Counted from the first letter of the stretch, positions 46,338 to 55,196 are shown. The stretch is 64,000 nt of DNA from CBDFHJ01 sp965247635 (GCA_965247635.1 CBDFHJ010000009.1:186001-250000); one strand, 5' to 3'. A program made the numbers and translations. The notes: generated from the letters alone by a model not told the origin.

Positions 46338-47324
46338 TCAGGGGCTGGATGGAGGTCTGGCGAGCTCCCTGAGGGCCCTGTTGTAGCGTCGTCGCCGTTC
46401 GGTGGTTTGAGCCTTCACCTCCTTCCTGCGTTGTAGGATCTCTTGCCGTCTTCCCTTGAGCACGTCTGATGGTGTCACGTTGCCCAGAGCCTTGTGATAG
46501 CGCCGGTAGTTGTAGTAGCTGACGAAGGCCGCGATAGCAGCCTCAAGGTCGGCGGGCAACTCATAAGGCACCTGGTTGACGTCCCGTTTGATGGTCTGGT
46601 GGTAGCGCTCCAGCTTCCCGTTGGTCTGAGGGTGGAAAGGAGTTGCTAGGATGTGCTTGATGCCAACCATCCCCAGGTAGTCCCTGAATGCTCTTGAGAC
46701 ATAGCCTGGACCGTTGTCACTCAGCAGCCTGGTGCGGTCTGTGACTGGAACTTGGTCCATGCTGGTCGTGTCCACAGCATCCTGGACCACCTCGATGAAG
46801 GAGTCGGCCGTCATATCTTGCTGAAGCCTGTGAGCCAGGATGAAGCGGGAGTAGTCGTCCATAACGGTGACCAGGTAGTAGTAGCCCCACCCAACCACCC
46901 TGAAGTATGAGGCATCGGTGGCCCACATCTGGTGAGGTCCTGTGGTCTTGAGGTGGTACTCCTTCCCCGCGGCCAACCGCATCTCAGGCCTCTTCACTAG
47001 GCCCTCCCTGCCCAGGATACGGTAGACGCTGGACTCTGAGACTGAGAAGCCCTGGTTGTCGGTGATCCCCGCGGCCAGCTGACGGCAGCTCAGCTCTGGC
47101 ATCTCCCTGGCTGATAACAGGACTGAGCGTTCTTCCTGAATAGTAAGACGGTTCCATGGTGGCTGATCGCCTCCTGGTCGGTCCTCAAGTCCTTGTTGGT
47201 CTTGGCGTCTGAGCCACCGGTAGTAGGTGCTCTTAGGGATGCCCAGCTCTCTGAGGACCTTTCGCTTGGGGAGGGGAGACGAGGATACTTTGGTAACTAC
47301 CTCTGCCTTCTCCGGGGCGCTCAT
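46338..47324 (-). CDS. IS3-family transposase OrfB, copy 2
   Basis: 328 residues, translation identical to the OrfB at 3350-4336, with the same DDE residues. It overlaps OrfA by ATGA. The gene is intact, but the altered right end of this copy may stop the element from moving unless the transposase acts on the other copy. Confidence 0.92.
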   Translation of the reverse strand: MSAPEKAEVVTKVSSSPLPKRKVLRELGIPKSTYYRWLRRQDQQGLEDRPGGDQPPWNRLTIQEERSVLLSAREMPELSCRQLAAGITDNQGFSVSESSVYRILGREGLVKRPEMRLAAGKEYHLKTTGPHQMWATDASYFRVVGWGYYYLVTVMDDYSRFILAHRLQQDMTADSFIEVVQDAVDTTSMDQVPVTDRTRLLSDNGPGYVSRAFRDYLGMVGIKHILATPFHPQTNGKLERYHQTIKRDVNQVPYELPADLEAAIAAFVSYYNYRRYHKALGNVTPSDVLKGRRQEILQRRKEVKAQTTERRRRYNRALRELARPPSSP

Positions 47325-47728
47325 CCGCTGGTACCGGTGGCGTCCTGGGGCATGGGGATGGCCGTTTCTTTGAGACGGTACGCCTCCAGCGACAGATCGG
47401 CCACTAGCTCCTTGAGTTCCCCGTTCTCTCGCTTGAGTTGCCCTACCTCATGCTGAGTGGCGTCCCGAACCGAGTCACGGGTCAACCTCTCCTTGCCCGC
47501 CTCCATGAACTCTTTGGTCCACGAGTAGTAGGGGTGGGGCTTGATCCCCTCCCGCCGGCACAGGTCGTTGACTGTGACCTCGCGGCGGAAGCCCTCCAGA
47601 ACAATTCGGATCTTCTCTTCGGGGGTGTACTTACGTCGGGCAGCCGCCTTCACTGTGCGGACGAAAGACCTGGTCTGCTCGCTTCGTTCCTCGGCGGCCT
47701 CTGCTTTGCTTACTTCTAGTTGGGACAC
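47321..47728 (-). CDS. IS3-family transposase OrfA, copy 2
   Basis: 135 residues, identical to copy 1 except for Pro instead of Ser before YYSW and Glu instead of Lys near the C-terminus. HTH domain followed by a coiled coil, as in copy 1. Confidence 0.9.
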   Translation of the reverse strand: MSQLEVSKAEAAEERSEQTRSFVRTVKAAARRKYTPEEKIRIVLEGFRREVTVNDLCRREGIKPHPYYSWTKEFMEAGKERLTRDSVRDATQHEVGQLKRENGELKELVADLSLEAYRLKETAIPMPQDATGTSG

Positions 47729-47839
47729 ATCTGCTCCTTTCTGTGGGTAGCTCTACCCTCATTTCAGGAGCTCACACCACCCTCCGACTCTCGGGTTTTC
47801 CTACCCTTATATGTGTCCCATTATCGCTGACTGTAGACC

Positions 47840-49471
47840 GTCAGCGAAGAGACCTTCAGCGGCCGGGCCAACCAGTACGGCTGGTGGGATGGAAACGGCA
47901 GGTCCTTCACCTTTGAGCGAGATGGTGAGTACAGGATTGATGTAGAGGCGCGGTACACCGACGCTGACCAGAATCTGTGGGTCGGACGTCTGCGCTTCGG
48001 CAGCGTCGTTGCCACACCGGATGTGCCTTTCATAGCTCACGGGCGACGTGGACCAGATGGACAGAGGGAGATTTTCCCTCCGTGGGCCTTCGAAAGCTCG
48101 TTAGATATCGAGGACATCGCTCACATGCACTTCCCCTATTTCACTGGCGACATCCTATGGGGTATACCCCAGCCTGAAGGTGGCGCTACGATGGCAGGTG
48201 ACGCGGTTGCGACCCAGATGAGTGTCCAGCCCTTAGATATCCACCACCCACTTGTCGCAAGAGCGATTGCTCAAACCGAAAGAAAGGCCAGAGAAGACGG
48301 ATCGCCATTTGATCATACATTCGAAGATATGCTCCAGGCTGGCGAATTACCTCTCGTCACGATGCCCGAGAGTTCGGCAAGGCAAGAGGGTTCGCATCCG
48401 GATGAAATAGGCCTGTGGGCGTATATGTACAGTAGTGCGGAGCGGCCAGGCGTGCGTGTGCGCGAGGTCATCCAGGGCGATGATGTGTCAGGGTCCTACT
48501 GGCGATTTGATGGTGCCTATCATGCACAGTCAGGCAATGGCCGTGAGGGGGATCTGCCAGGGGATTTCAAGTTCATGTACGGCGCTGCGGTGATCCGAGA
48601 CGAGGTTGCCGGTGAAGGCATATACGCCATCTATGGGTCGGGTTGGGTGCATACTAGCCTGGATGACCCGCTCGGGTCGCGTTTCATGCCGCCGTTTCAG
48701 GGAGCTGCGGGTGGTCCAAGTGGTGGGCCGCTCTTTACCGTCCACGGACGAGACATAGACATGTTCTTTTTGCCCCTAGGCGTGCGCCCAGGAGCGATGT
48801 TGGAGACCGGCGACACCTTCCGTATGGCCGGACCAATCATGCCGACCCTGCCCAGCCGCGTCGAGTACACCGTCACCACGCCCGATGGGACCACCCGTAC
48901 CTTCGACGGCCGCGCCAACGCTGTTGGATATTTCTACGATCCAGCGGATGACTTCGTGCTGGACCAGCCCGGCCTGTGGACCGTGGCGCTGCAAGTCACC
49001 CATGACGGCCTGACCAGCGCTGGGCCAGTGCAGGAGCCGTACCCCACCGGCGGTCCCCTGACGTCTGACGGCAGCACCTTCACCTTTGTCGTGACTGGAC
49101 CGGAGACCCATGCGCTCGAGGTCGAGACCGACCTGGCTCGATTGACACCAGCCGAGTGGTACACCAACGTGAGACGGTCTACTTTCGAAGCAGGGCTTCC
49201 GAGCGGCTGGACCGGGGAGACGGTGCGAGTCATTGTGACCATGCCAGGGATTGTTTTAGTTGATGAGGAGGTCACAGTGCGCAATGACCAAATCAGGTGG
49301 GAACTCCACGCGCACGCTTTGAACCAACTGGCGAGCAACTTCGACTATGAGCGCGGCATCGCCGACACCATCACTGTGACGTTTTACGCAGAGGACGGAG
49401 ACGCCCAGGCTGCAGGTACTATCGTGACCCACGGCGCCCGCGTGCCGGTTGCACCCGTAGCTGCACGCTGA
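47840..49471 (+). pseudogene. Giant surface lipoprotein, 3' part (paralogue 2)
   Basis: In-frame continuation of the gene interrupted at 46295. It begins VSEETFSGRANQYGWWDG, then FTFERDGEYRIDVEARYTDA and GSVVATPDVPFIAHG. These match paralogue 1 (TSGQANRFGYFVAD..., ASIVATPDTPLIAHG). It ends APVAAR with TGA at 49469-49471. No stop or shift is seen in this half, so the IS is the only lesion here. The function of the protein is unknown; a beta-rich extracellular architecture is likely. Confidence 0.75.
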
Positions 49472-49479
49472 CCCACCCG

Positions 49480-49872
49480 AGGCCGTGCTGCGTGGCGTGG
49501 ATGTTCGAAAACAAGGCGGTGGTCACCGTGGAGGGCCTGGACGGCGAGAAGGCGGAGGAGCTGGCCCTGCGGCCATCGACGCGGGCGCGGAGGAGTTCAA
49601 GATAGAGGACAGTCTGCTGGAGCTCTCCGGCCCACCCACGACGCTCGACGACATCCGGCAGACCGTCCTCGACCATGGCATGGACCCCGCCTCAGCCACG
49701 GTCACCATGTTTCCCAAGGCGGCCACGCCTTTGGACGACTCAGCCGCCGCCCAGACCTTGCGCCTGCTGGACAAGCTAGAGGACCTGGACGACATAAACC
49801 AGGTGTTCACCAACGCCGACTTCTCCGACGACGTGCTGGAGAAGTACCGCCACGAATAATCGCCGGCGACTC
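49480..49872 (+). pseudogene. Diverged duplicate of the yebC 3' end
   Basis: Aligns to yebC 43285-43677 with about 15 substitutions and a one-base deletion near 49572 that breaks the frame. Most substitutions are silent (for example CTAGAC/CTCGAC, CACGGC/CATGGC, TAG/TAA-type changes), so the copy diverged while still under selection in another genome or lineage rather than as dead DNA. Starts abruptly after the stop of the lipoprotein gene. Confidence 0.9.
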
Positions 49873-49883
49873 CATGACTGAGC

Positions 49884-50411
49884 TCAGCGACGGGCGTCAG
49901 GGCGGGTCCCGCGCGACGATGCAATCCCTTCCACTTCTTCAAGCTCCGATATATCTTCAATCCGTGCCATATCGGCGAGCATCCTGGTGTAAATCATTAG
50001 TACAGATTGAAGTTCTGCCAGTTCAGTGCGGAATTGTTTGCGTTTCGTCGGATCATCAAATGCGCCGACAGTCATTTCTCCATGCCATTTTGCAGAAAAT
50101 GGCCGAATTTTCTGGTTCAGTATCACAATTGCAATTTTTGAAAACTCGATACAGGAGCGTCCTCTGCGTTTGATCACCTCTCGCGTGAGATCGAAAAGCA
50201 TATAAACACTTTCTAACGCAGTGGTCTCAGCACCATGTTCGCCAGGTAATTGCTGTGTGGTAGTCCGTGTAAGGAGTTCAATGTATAGCTCCCAAGCAGC
50301 ATCTTTATCTTCGTCTTTAGGGGCCCAGTCCATGTCTAGAAATGGAGTCTTAATTTTTAGTGACGTCATACTCCATTCCTCCAGCCATTCTTTCCATTTC
50401 ATGGATACCAC
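49884..50411 (-). CDS. Conserved helical protein of a TIR two-gene module
   Basis: 175 residues, mainly helical with no signal peptide. Notable segments: KWKEWLEEWSMTSLKI, AWELYIELLTRTTTQQL, HGAETTALESVYMLFDLTRE, RGRSCIEFSKIAIVILNQKI, RPFSAKWHGEMTVGAFDDP and FRTELAELQSVLMIYTRMLA. It looks like a conserved family I cannot name. It overlaps the TIR gene by 13 bp, so the two are translationally coupled and likely act together. The DNA is visibly less GC-rich than the core genes, a sign of transfer. An effector or ligand-sensor role in defence is a guess. Confidence 0.72.
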   Translation of the reverse strand: MVSMKWKEWLEEWSMTSLKIKTPFLDMDWAPKDEDKDAAWELYIELLTRTTTQQLPGEHGAETTALESVYMLFDLTREVIKRRGRSCIEFSKIAIVILNQKIRPFSAKWHGEMTVGAFDDPTKRKQFRTELAELQSVLMIYTRMLADMARIEDISELEEVEGIASSRGTRPDARR

Positions 50412-50944
50412 CTGGTCTCGCTGCGATTGTTCACAAAAGATGGGTATGAGTTGTCCGGTGTAATGTTGTTTCTACGTTGAAAGGCATCATGTATCGAATT
50501 GGATACATTGACCAGATTGGAATCCCAATAGTATATCTTCGCAAACTCGCATTCAATATTGTCACGAAGTCTGGGTGGGATGGTGTATGAATTGTATGTG
50601 CTGGGAGAAAGGAGCGGATAAGTAGGAAGAAGAATCCCGAGCAGTCCAGAGCGTGGATTGAATTGAGTATGGCGAATGCTCGATCCTATTTCCAAATCCA
50701 CGTGCTTCCTCTGCCAGGTTTGTGAGCCTATCAGAACAACAGTAACTGTCGAATCTCGCAAGTATTCGTCGCGAATCTTCTGTCGCACAGTGTCCACCGC
50801 TAGGTTTGGATCGACGTCACCGATCTGAACCGACTTTGATACCATTATGTCGTAGGTGTTCGCGAATAGTTGCTCAAACGCATTTCTGTAGGCTTGGTCA
50901 TTGTCGTGATGATAGCTGACAAATACCTTGTGTCGCGGTTGCAT
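50399..50944 (-). CDS. TIR-like protein of the ThsB/DUF1863 (MTH538) type
   Basis: 181 residues. N-terminal TIR-like fold: KVFVSYHHDNDQAYRNAFEQ, then the SVQIGDVD loop, TVRQKIRDEYLRDSTVTVVL and IGSQTWQRKHVDLEIGSSI. This is the pattern of DUF1863/ThsB proteins, which in Thoeris make an NAD-derived signal upon phage infection. The partner here is not ThsA (no SIR2 or SLOG domain is nearby) but the unknown 175-residue protein. A GAGAGG site precedes the ATG at 50944 and a TATACT lies about 30 bp further upstream. Confidence 0.82.
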   Translation of the reverse strand: MQPRHKVFVSYHHDNDQAYRNAFEQLFANTYDIMVSKSVQIGDVDPNLAVDTVRQKIRDEYLRDSTVTVVLIGSQTWQRKHVDLEIGSSIRHTQFNPRSGLLGILLPTYPLLSPSTYNSYTIPPRLRDNIECEFAKIYYWDSNLVNVSNSIHDAFQRRNNITPDNSYPSFVNNRSETRWYP

Positions 50945-51192
50945 TAGGGGTCCTCTCAGAACAGTGACTCTAGTATAACGGCCCCCTGACGAACATTACA
51001 TCCAAGGCCAAAATCCCTTCTACAGTCCCACCATAGGGGATTCGAACCGTTAGGCATGCCTTGCAGGTATTGCCGCGCTTGGCCTTCATCAGCCGGTATT
51101 GGCATTGCCTCGGGCACGGTGCGACGCATCGGTGACGGCGATGCCAACGCAGGGGAACGCTGTTGGCCGCATCGATGAAACCAACTAGGCTC
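50945..51192. other. Intergenic, no gene supported
   Basis: A short tRNA-like string (GGTTCGAATCCCC on the minus strand, about 51037-51052) is present. It lacks a matching stem and the rest of a cloverleaf. It may be a leftover of a recombination site. Confidence 0.35.
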
Positions 51193-52572
51193 CTAGCGGT
51201 AGTAGACTTGGTACCCCGCTGGCAGCTGCTGGGGGCAGCCTCCCTCCCCAAATGCCACAGCCATCTCCATATCGGACAGCAGCTTGAGGTAGACATGGTA
51301 GGGGGGAGCCTCGTCTACCCACTTTTCGTGCTCGTAACAATGCTCGATTGCAATACTCGGGTCGACGTAGGTTGGTTGGAGCTCGTCAATCCACACGGAT
51401 GGCTGGTCTTCAACATCGATCCGGATCTGAGGAATTATCAATATCCCAGATGTATATCCCAGCCGCACAACGACGCCGAAACCGGGGTCGAACTCTACAG
51501 GGTCCCCGGGGACGTAGGGCTCCTTGAACCACTGTCCCAGGATGGTGCCCGGCTGATCGCGGGTTACCAGGCAGGTTTCACCAGGGGCAATGCCGGACAG
51601 GAGGACGTCGTACTCCCGACGCATCGCCCCGGTATAGTAGTCATACGGGCAGTCGGCATGTAGCACCCTCCTGAGAGGCCCATAAATGTCGGCGTTTTCA
51701 TACCGCTCCTGGTTGATGAATTTGCCGAATTCAGCAGTGTTGGAAAAGACGAAATCCCAATTATGGGCTTGCGGCGTCCCGCCGGTGTAGCCGATGAGGG
51801 TGCCAGCCGCTAGGTACACCGACGTGTTTACTCCCGCATCTCGGGTAGTGTACGAGAGTATGGTGGGCGCGAAGGGCGCAATCGTTTCGGCCAAACGCGC
51901 TACGTGGTCAAAGTTATAAGTTACCTCGCAGCTGACCCTGAAGCTGACGCTGTATTCCCCTGGGTCCTCCACTCTATCGGCGTAAAACGTTATGTGGGTC
52001 ATCTCCGAGTCGACGGGCACGTACACCGGCACCTCATACCAATCGCCGCTCTCGTCCCTGGCAATGTTCACATACGACCGGGTCTTGAAAAAGTTGCTGC
52101 CTCCCGTCGGTGGGGGTTCGATAAACTCTATCTTGGTCAGGTCGGTGAAGTGAGCAGTGAACTGGGGAGCAGGATTACTCACACACTCCTCGGCCGCGGG
52201 AACAGACGTAGGCGTAGGTGTGGGTGACGGCGTTGGGGTTGGTGTCGGGGTAGCAGTGGGAGTCGCTGTCGGTGCAGGTGTGAGGGTCGGGGTAGCGGCG
52301 GGAGTCGCTGTCGGCGTAGGAGTCGGTGTCGCCCTCCGTACGCTCTGAGTTGGAGCGGCCGTAGGCGTCGAGGCCGAGGTTGGATCTGGAGTAGGTGTGG
52401 GAGTGGGCTCAGACGTCGGTGTGGGCGTAGGAGTCGGAGGGGGAGTTGTTGCTAGTAAGGGTGTAGGAGTGGAGGTAGGTATTGGAGTAGGCGGCGGTTC
52501 CGGCTGAGTGCATGCCACCAACAGCACCGCGGTCAAGGCCACAGTGACGAGCCAGCACAATCCCTTCCTCAT
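51193..52572 (-). CDS. Secreted lipoprotein with a long Thr/Pro-rich linker
   Basis: About 459 residues from ATG 52572 (RKGLCWLVTVALTAVLLVAC; lipobox VLLVAC). An upstream in-frame start at 52593 is less typical for a signal peptide. Roughly 120 residues of TPTPT/ATPT repeats form a linker, as in the two giant lipoproteins. The C-terminal 320 residues form an unknown extracellular domain with several Cys (CEVTYNFDH, HADCPYDYYT, GETCLVTR, EHCYEHE, EGGCPQQ) that may pair. No family recognised. Intact, unlike its neighbours. Confidence 0.7.
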   Translation of the reverse strand: MRKGLCWLVTVALTAVLLVACTQPEPPPTPIPTSTPTPLLATTPPPTPTPTPTSEPTPTPTPDPTSASTPTAAPTQSVRRATPTPTPTATPAATPTLTPAPTATPTATPTPTPTPSPTPTPTSVPAAEECVSNPAPQFTAHFTDLTKIEFIEPPPTGGSNFFKTRSYVNIARDESGDWYEVPVYVPVDSEMTHITFYADRVEDPGEYSVSFRVSCEVTYNFDHVARLAETIAPFAPTILSYTTRDAGVNTSVYLAAGTLIGYTGGTPQAHNWDFVFSNTAEFGKFINQERYENADIYGPLRRVLHADCPYDYYTGAMRREYDVLLSGIAPGETCLVTRDQPGTILGQWFKEPYVPGDPVEFDPGFGVVVRLGYTSGILIIPQIRIDVEDQPSVWIDELQPTYVDPSIAIEHCYEHEKWVDEAPPYHVYLKLLSDMEMAVAFGEGGCPQQLPAGYQVYYR

Positions 52573-52773
52573 GGTCCCTATAGTAGCTTTCATGTTACGT
52601 CATTCAAAGGGTCGAACACCTCGGAAGGCTGCAACATTAATTGGCCCCATCTGCCTATGGTAGTGGCCTCAGGAACGCAGACCAGTTAGCCTCGCTCAAG
52701 GTGCCGTAACCCGTCTAATAACTAACCTCTAGCCCAAAAGTAGCGCGGGTATTGCCGCGCCCGTCCTCCAACC

Positions 52774-52846
52774 AGCTCTCCGACTTTGTCGAGAGTCTCG
52801 ATGAGTCCTCCGAAGGAGTCCGGAGGACATCATCGGACAGCACGAA
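52774..52846. repeat. Dispersed hairpin-type repeat
   Basis: CTCTCCGACT..GTCGAGAGTC..GATGAG...ACATCATCGGACAG.ACGAA; the same pattern occurs at 39360-39411. Intergenic, upstream of ruvC. Confidence 0.6.
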
Positions 52847-52901
52847 TGAAGATCCCCCGCAACGGTGTCATCAGCCGCGTGTGGAGCCGCACCCCTGCTT
52901 G

Positions 52902-52947
52902 GTAGAATAACGCCGACCGAAGTCGTAGAATAACGCCGACCGAAGTC
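52902..52947 (+). repeat. 23-bp perfect tandem duplication before ruvC
   Basis: Two back-to-back copies (52902-52924 and 52925-52947) of a unit starting GTAGAATAACGCC. They contain a TAGAAT that could serve as a -10 element. Located 33 bp before the ruvC start. Confidence 0.75.
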
Positions 52948-52979
52948 AAGGCTCGCAGCCGGAAGCACGGAAAGACGCT

Positions 52980-53519
52980 TTGCGGATTATCGGCGTAGAC
53001 CCTGGGACGCATCGGATGGGGTTCGGCGTGCTGGGCGCCCTGGCGGACACGCCCGAATGCCTCGAATGGGGCTGCCTGGTGGCTGGACCGGCCGTTCCTC
53101 TGCACCAGCGGCTCTACCGCTTCTACACGGACCTGAAGGTGGTGGTGGACCGCTGGCGTCCCGACCACATGGCCGTTGAGGAGCCGTTCGTGAACGTGGA
53201 GCGCGGCGCGAAGTCCGCCGTCGCCGTGGGCCAAGCCCAGGCCATCGCCCTGGTGCTGGCCGCGGAGGCAGGCATGGAGGTCTTCCGCTACGCCCCCACT
53301 CAGATCAAGCTTGCCGTGGCCGACCACGGTGCGTCGACCAAGGACCAGCTCCAGCGCATGGTGCAGCTGGCCCTGGGAGTGGAGCCGCAACCCATGCCGG
53401 AGGACGCCTCCGACGCCCTGGCGGTCGCCCTGTGCCACCTGCGCGAGTGGAGCGCGACCGAGCGCGTAAAGGGTCTGGATACCGCTTACCGTGCTTCCAG
53501 GCCGTCAAGGCAAGCATGA
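52980..53519 (+). CDS. ruvC: Holliday junction endonuclease RuvC
   Basis: 179 residues from TTG 52980. RuvC resolves Holliday junctions together with RuvAB. Catalytic acids: Asp7 in IIGVDPGTHRMGFG, Glu in MAVEEPFVNVERG, and the Asp pair in MPEDASDALAVALCH. The stop overlaps the ruvA start (ATGA, 53516-53519), giving tight coupling. Length is typical. Confidence 0.94.
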   Translation: MRIIGVDPGTHRMGFGVLGALADTPECLEWGCLVAGPAVPLHQRLYRFYTDLKVVVDRWRPDHMAVEEPFVNVERGAKSAVAVGQAQAIALVLAAEAGMEVFRYAPTQIKLAVADHGASTKDQLQRMVQLALGVEPQPMPEDASDALAVALCHLREWSATERVKGLDTAYRASRPSRQA

Positions 53520-54115
53520 GCCTCATCGCAGCCATCGAGGGGGTGCTGGAGGCGACGGGCCTCGACTACGCCCTGGTCAGGGTCGGCGGCGTAACGCTAG
53601 AGGTGCACGTGCCAGCCCCGGACCTCGCCAGCCTTGGCGTTCGCGGCGCTACGGTGCGGCTCCACACGCACCTGGTGGTCCGGGAGGACGACCTGCAGCT
53701 CTACGGCTTCGTCACCGAGCCCGGGCGGCGGCTGTTCCAGTCCCTCCTGGACGTCAGCGGCGTCGGGCCCAAGGGCGCGCTGGCGGTGCTCTCCATCGCC
53801 CAGGTGGAGGGCATAGCCGCGGCAATCGTGGCGGGCGACGCGAATACCCTCAGCCAAGCCCAAGGCGTGGGCAAGCGCACCGCCGAGCGCATCATCCTAG
53901 ACCTCAGGGGCAAGCTGGAAGAGGAGTTCGGTCCGGTCCTGGCGGCCGGCACGGTGACGCCCGTCGTCGATCAGGACCCGGCCTTCCGAGCACTGGCGGC
54001 CCTGGGGTATTCGGCCCTGGAGGCGCGGCAGGCGCTGTCCGTGGAGCAGGACGACGGCCTCTCCGTCGAGGAGCGGGTCCGTCGGGCCCTCCAGCGCATG
54101 GGCCAGCCGAGCTAA
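53516..54115 (+). CDS. ruvA: Holliday junction DNA helicase subunit RuvA
   Basis: 199 residues from ATG 53516. Domain I OB-fold (SLIAAIEGVLEATGLDYALV..., LQLYGFVTEPGRRLFQSLL). Helix-hairpin-helix motifs in DVSGVGPKGALAVLS and QAQGVGKRTAERIILDLRGKL. Short flexible domain III (FRALAALGYSALEARQALS) that contacts RuvB. ruvB does not follow in this window, unlike in the common ruvCAB order. Confidence 0.95.
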   Translation: MSLIAAIEGVLEATGLDYALVRVGGVTLEVHVPAPDLASLGVRGATVRLHTHLVVREDDLQLYGFVTEPGRRLFQSLLDVSGVGPKGALAVLSIAQVEGIAAAIVAGDANTLSQAQGVGKRTAERIILDLRGKLEEEFGPVLAAGTVTPVVDQDPAFRALAALGYSALEARQALSVEQDDGLSVEERVRRALQRMGQPS

Positions 54116-54155
54116 GCGATAGCGCTCCCGGCCTTCGCTCCGTACAATACGGCCC

Positions 54156-54926
54156 ATGCGCTCCCAACATCCGTTCGACGACTGGGCGGACATCTACGAC
54201 GGGGTCTACGCCTACCTGACCCACGACATCCCTTTTTATGTGCAGCAGTCTTTGGTCAGCGGCGGCCCGGTGCTGGAGCTTGGGTGCGGCACCGGACGCG
54301 TGAGCCTGGCCATCGCGGGCGCCGGCTTCGACGTGGTGGGCATCGACATCTCGCCCCGCATGCTGGAGGCGGCACAGCGTAAAGCCGATGACCAAGGGCT
54401 GAGCGCTCGGTGCCACTTCGTCCATGGCGACATGCGCACCGTGGGCTTGGAAGGGCGGTTTCCCCTGGTCATCATGCCGTTCCGGTCGTTCCAGTCCATG
54501 CTCACCGTGGACGACCAGCGTCAGGCGTTGGCCAACGCCAAAGCGCACCTCACGCCCGGAGGCAGGCTGGCGCTGGACATTTTCGCGCCCGATATCCCCA
54601 TGCTGGCGGTTGACGACCCTACGATGTTCCACGTCCGCGACGTGCCCCAGCAGGAGACCGGCCACACTTTCGTGGTGTGGGGACAGAACCGGTGGGACCA
54701 CCTGGCGCAGACCAACGCCGCTCGCCTCGTTATCGAGGAGCTGGACCAGGACGCCACGGTGCTGAGACGGCTTTACCGCGAGTTCACGATCCGCTACACG
54801 TTCCGATACGAGATGCAGCACTTGTTGGAGACGTGCGGCTTCACGGTGGAGGTGGTGTACGGCGACTTCGACGGTAACCCCGTGGCAGAGGATAGCTCCG
54901 ACCTGGTGTGGGTCGCCCGGGCGTAG
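54156..54926 (+). CDS. Class I SAM-dependent methyltransferase
   Basis: 256 residues. SAM-binding motif I LELGCGTGRVSLAIAGAGFD, motif II VVGIDISPRMLEAAQRK, later MRTVGLEGRFPLVIMPFRSF. The C-terminal beta segment (IRYTFRYEMQHLLETCGFTV) follows the usual methyltransferase fold. Substrate not predictable. It starts 40 bp after ruvA on the same strand. Confidence 0.9.
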   Translation: MRSQHPFDDWADIYDGVYAYLTHDIPFYVQQSLVSGGPVLELGCGTGRVSLAIAGAGFDVVGIDISPRMLEAAQRKADDQGLSARCHFVHGDMRTVGLEGRFPLVIMPFRSFQSMLTVDDQRQALANAKAHLTPGGRLALDIFAPDIPMLAVDDPTMFHVRDVPQQETGHTFVVWGQNRWDHLAQTNAARLVIEELDQDATVLRRLYREFTIRYTFRYEMQHLLETCGFTVEVVYGDFDGNPVAEDSSDLVWVARA

Positions 54927-54960
54927 CGAAGCGACGGCCCTCCTCACCGACCAGAATCCT

Positions 54961-55030
54961 GAGTCATTAATCCGTTCAATAAATGTAGCGAGAGTTGCAG
55001 AGCCCCGTTCATGGTTCGATAGGCTCACCA
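54961..55030. repeat. 70-bp dispersed repeat, copy 1
   Basis: GAGTCATTAATCC..TTCAATAAATGT...GCAGAGCCCCGTTCATGGTTCG...GGCTCACCAC. The second copy is at 62700-62769. Both follow a gene end by about 30-35 bp. Further repeat-like DNA continues to about 55165. Confidence 0.75.
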
Positions 55031-55196
55031 CGAACGGGGAAAATCCGCTCGTCCTGGGCCTGTCCTGGCGAAGCCAAAGGGCTTGTCGAAGGGTGGGCGT
55101 TTATGGTTCGACAGGTCCGGCCTACCGGACTCCGTATGGAATCGGAGCTCACCACACTAGAATAGTTCCCCAACTCTGCCCAGCGGGAGAAGCGCG

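Larger units (their letters stand above)
46295..47839 (-). mobile_element. IS3-family insertion sequence, copy 2 (1545 bp)
   Basis: Same length and almost the same sequence as copy 1 at 3307-4851. The last eight bases of the right end are inverted: copy 1 ends GGTCTACA, here the bases 47832-47839 read TGTAGACC. They lie between TCGCTGAC (IS) and GTCAGCGA (target). Confidence 0.9.
43666..52979. mobile_element. Genomic island between yebC and ruvC
   Basis: About 9.3 kb of accessory genes (broken giant lipoprotein, IS, TIR module, secreted lipoprotein) separates yebC from ruvC-ruvA. About 5.8 kb of it is bracketed by the yebC 3' end and its diverged copy. No integrase is present, so the mode of entry is unknown; homologous recombination through yebC is the simplest idea. 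Confidence 0.6.

Noticed and set aside
51030..51070. tRNA-like 3' end (GGTTCGAATCCCC on the minus strand)
   Set aside because: The T-stem does not pair well and no acceptor, D or anticodon arms are found around it.
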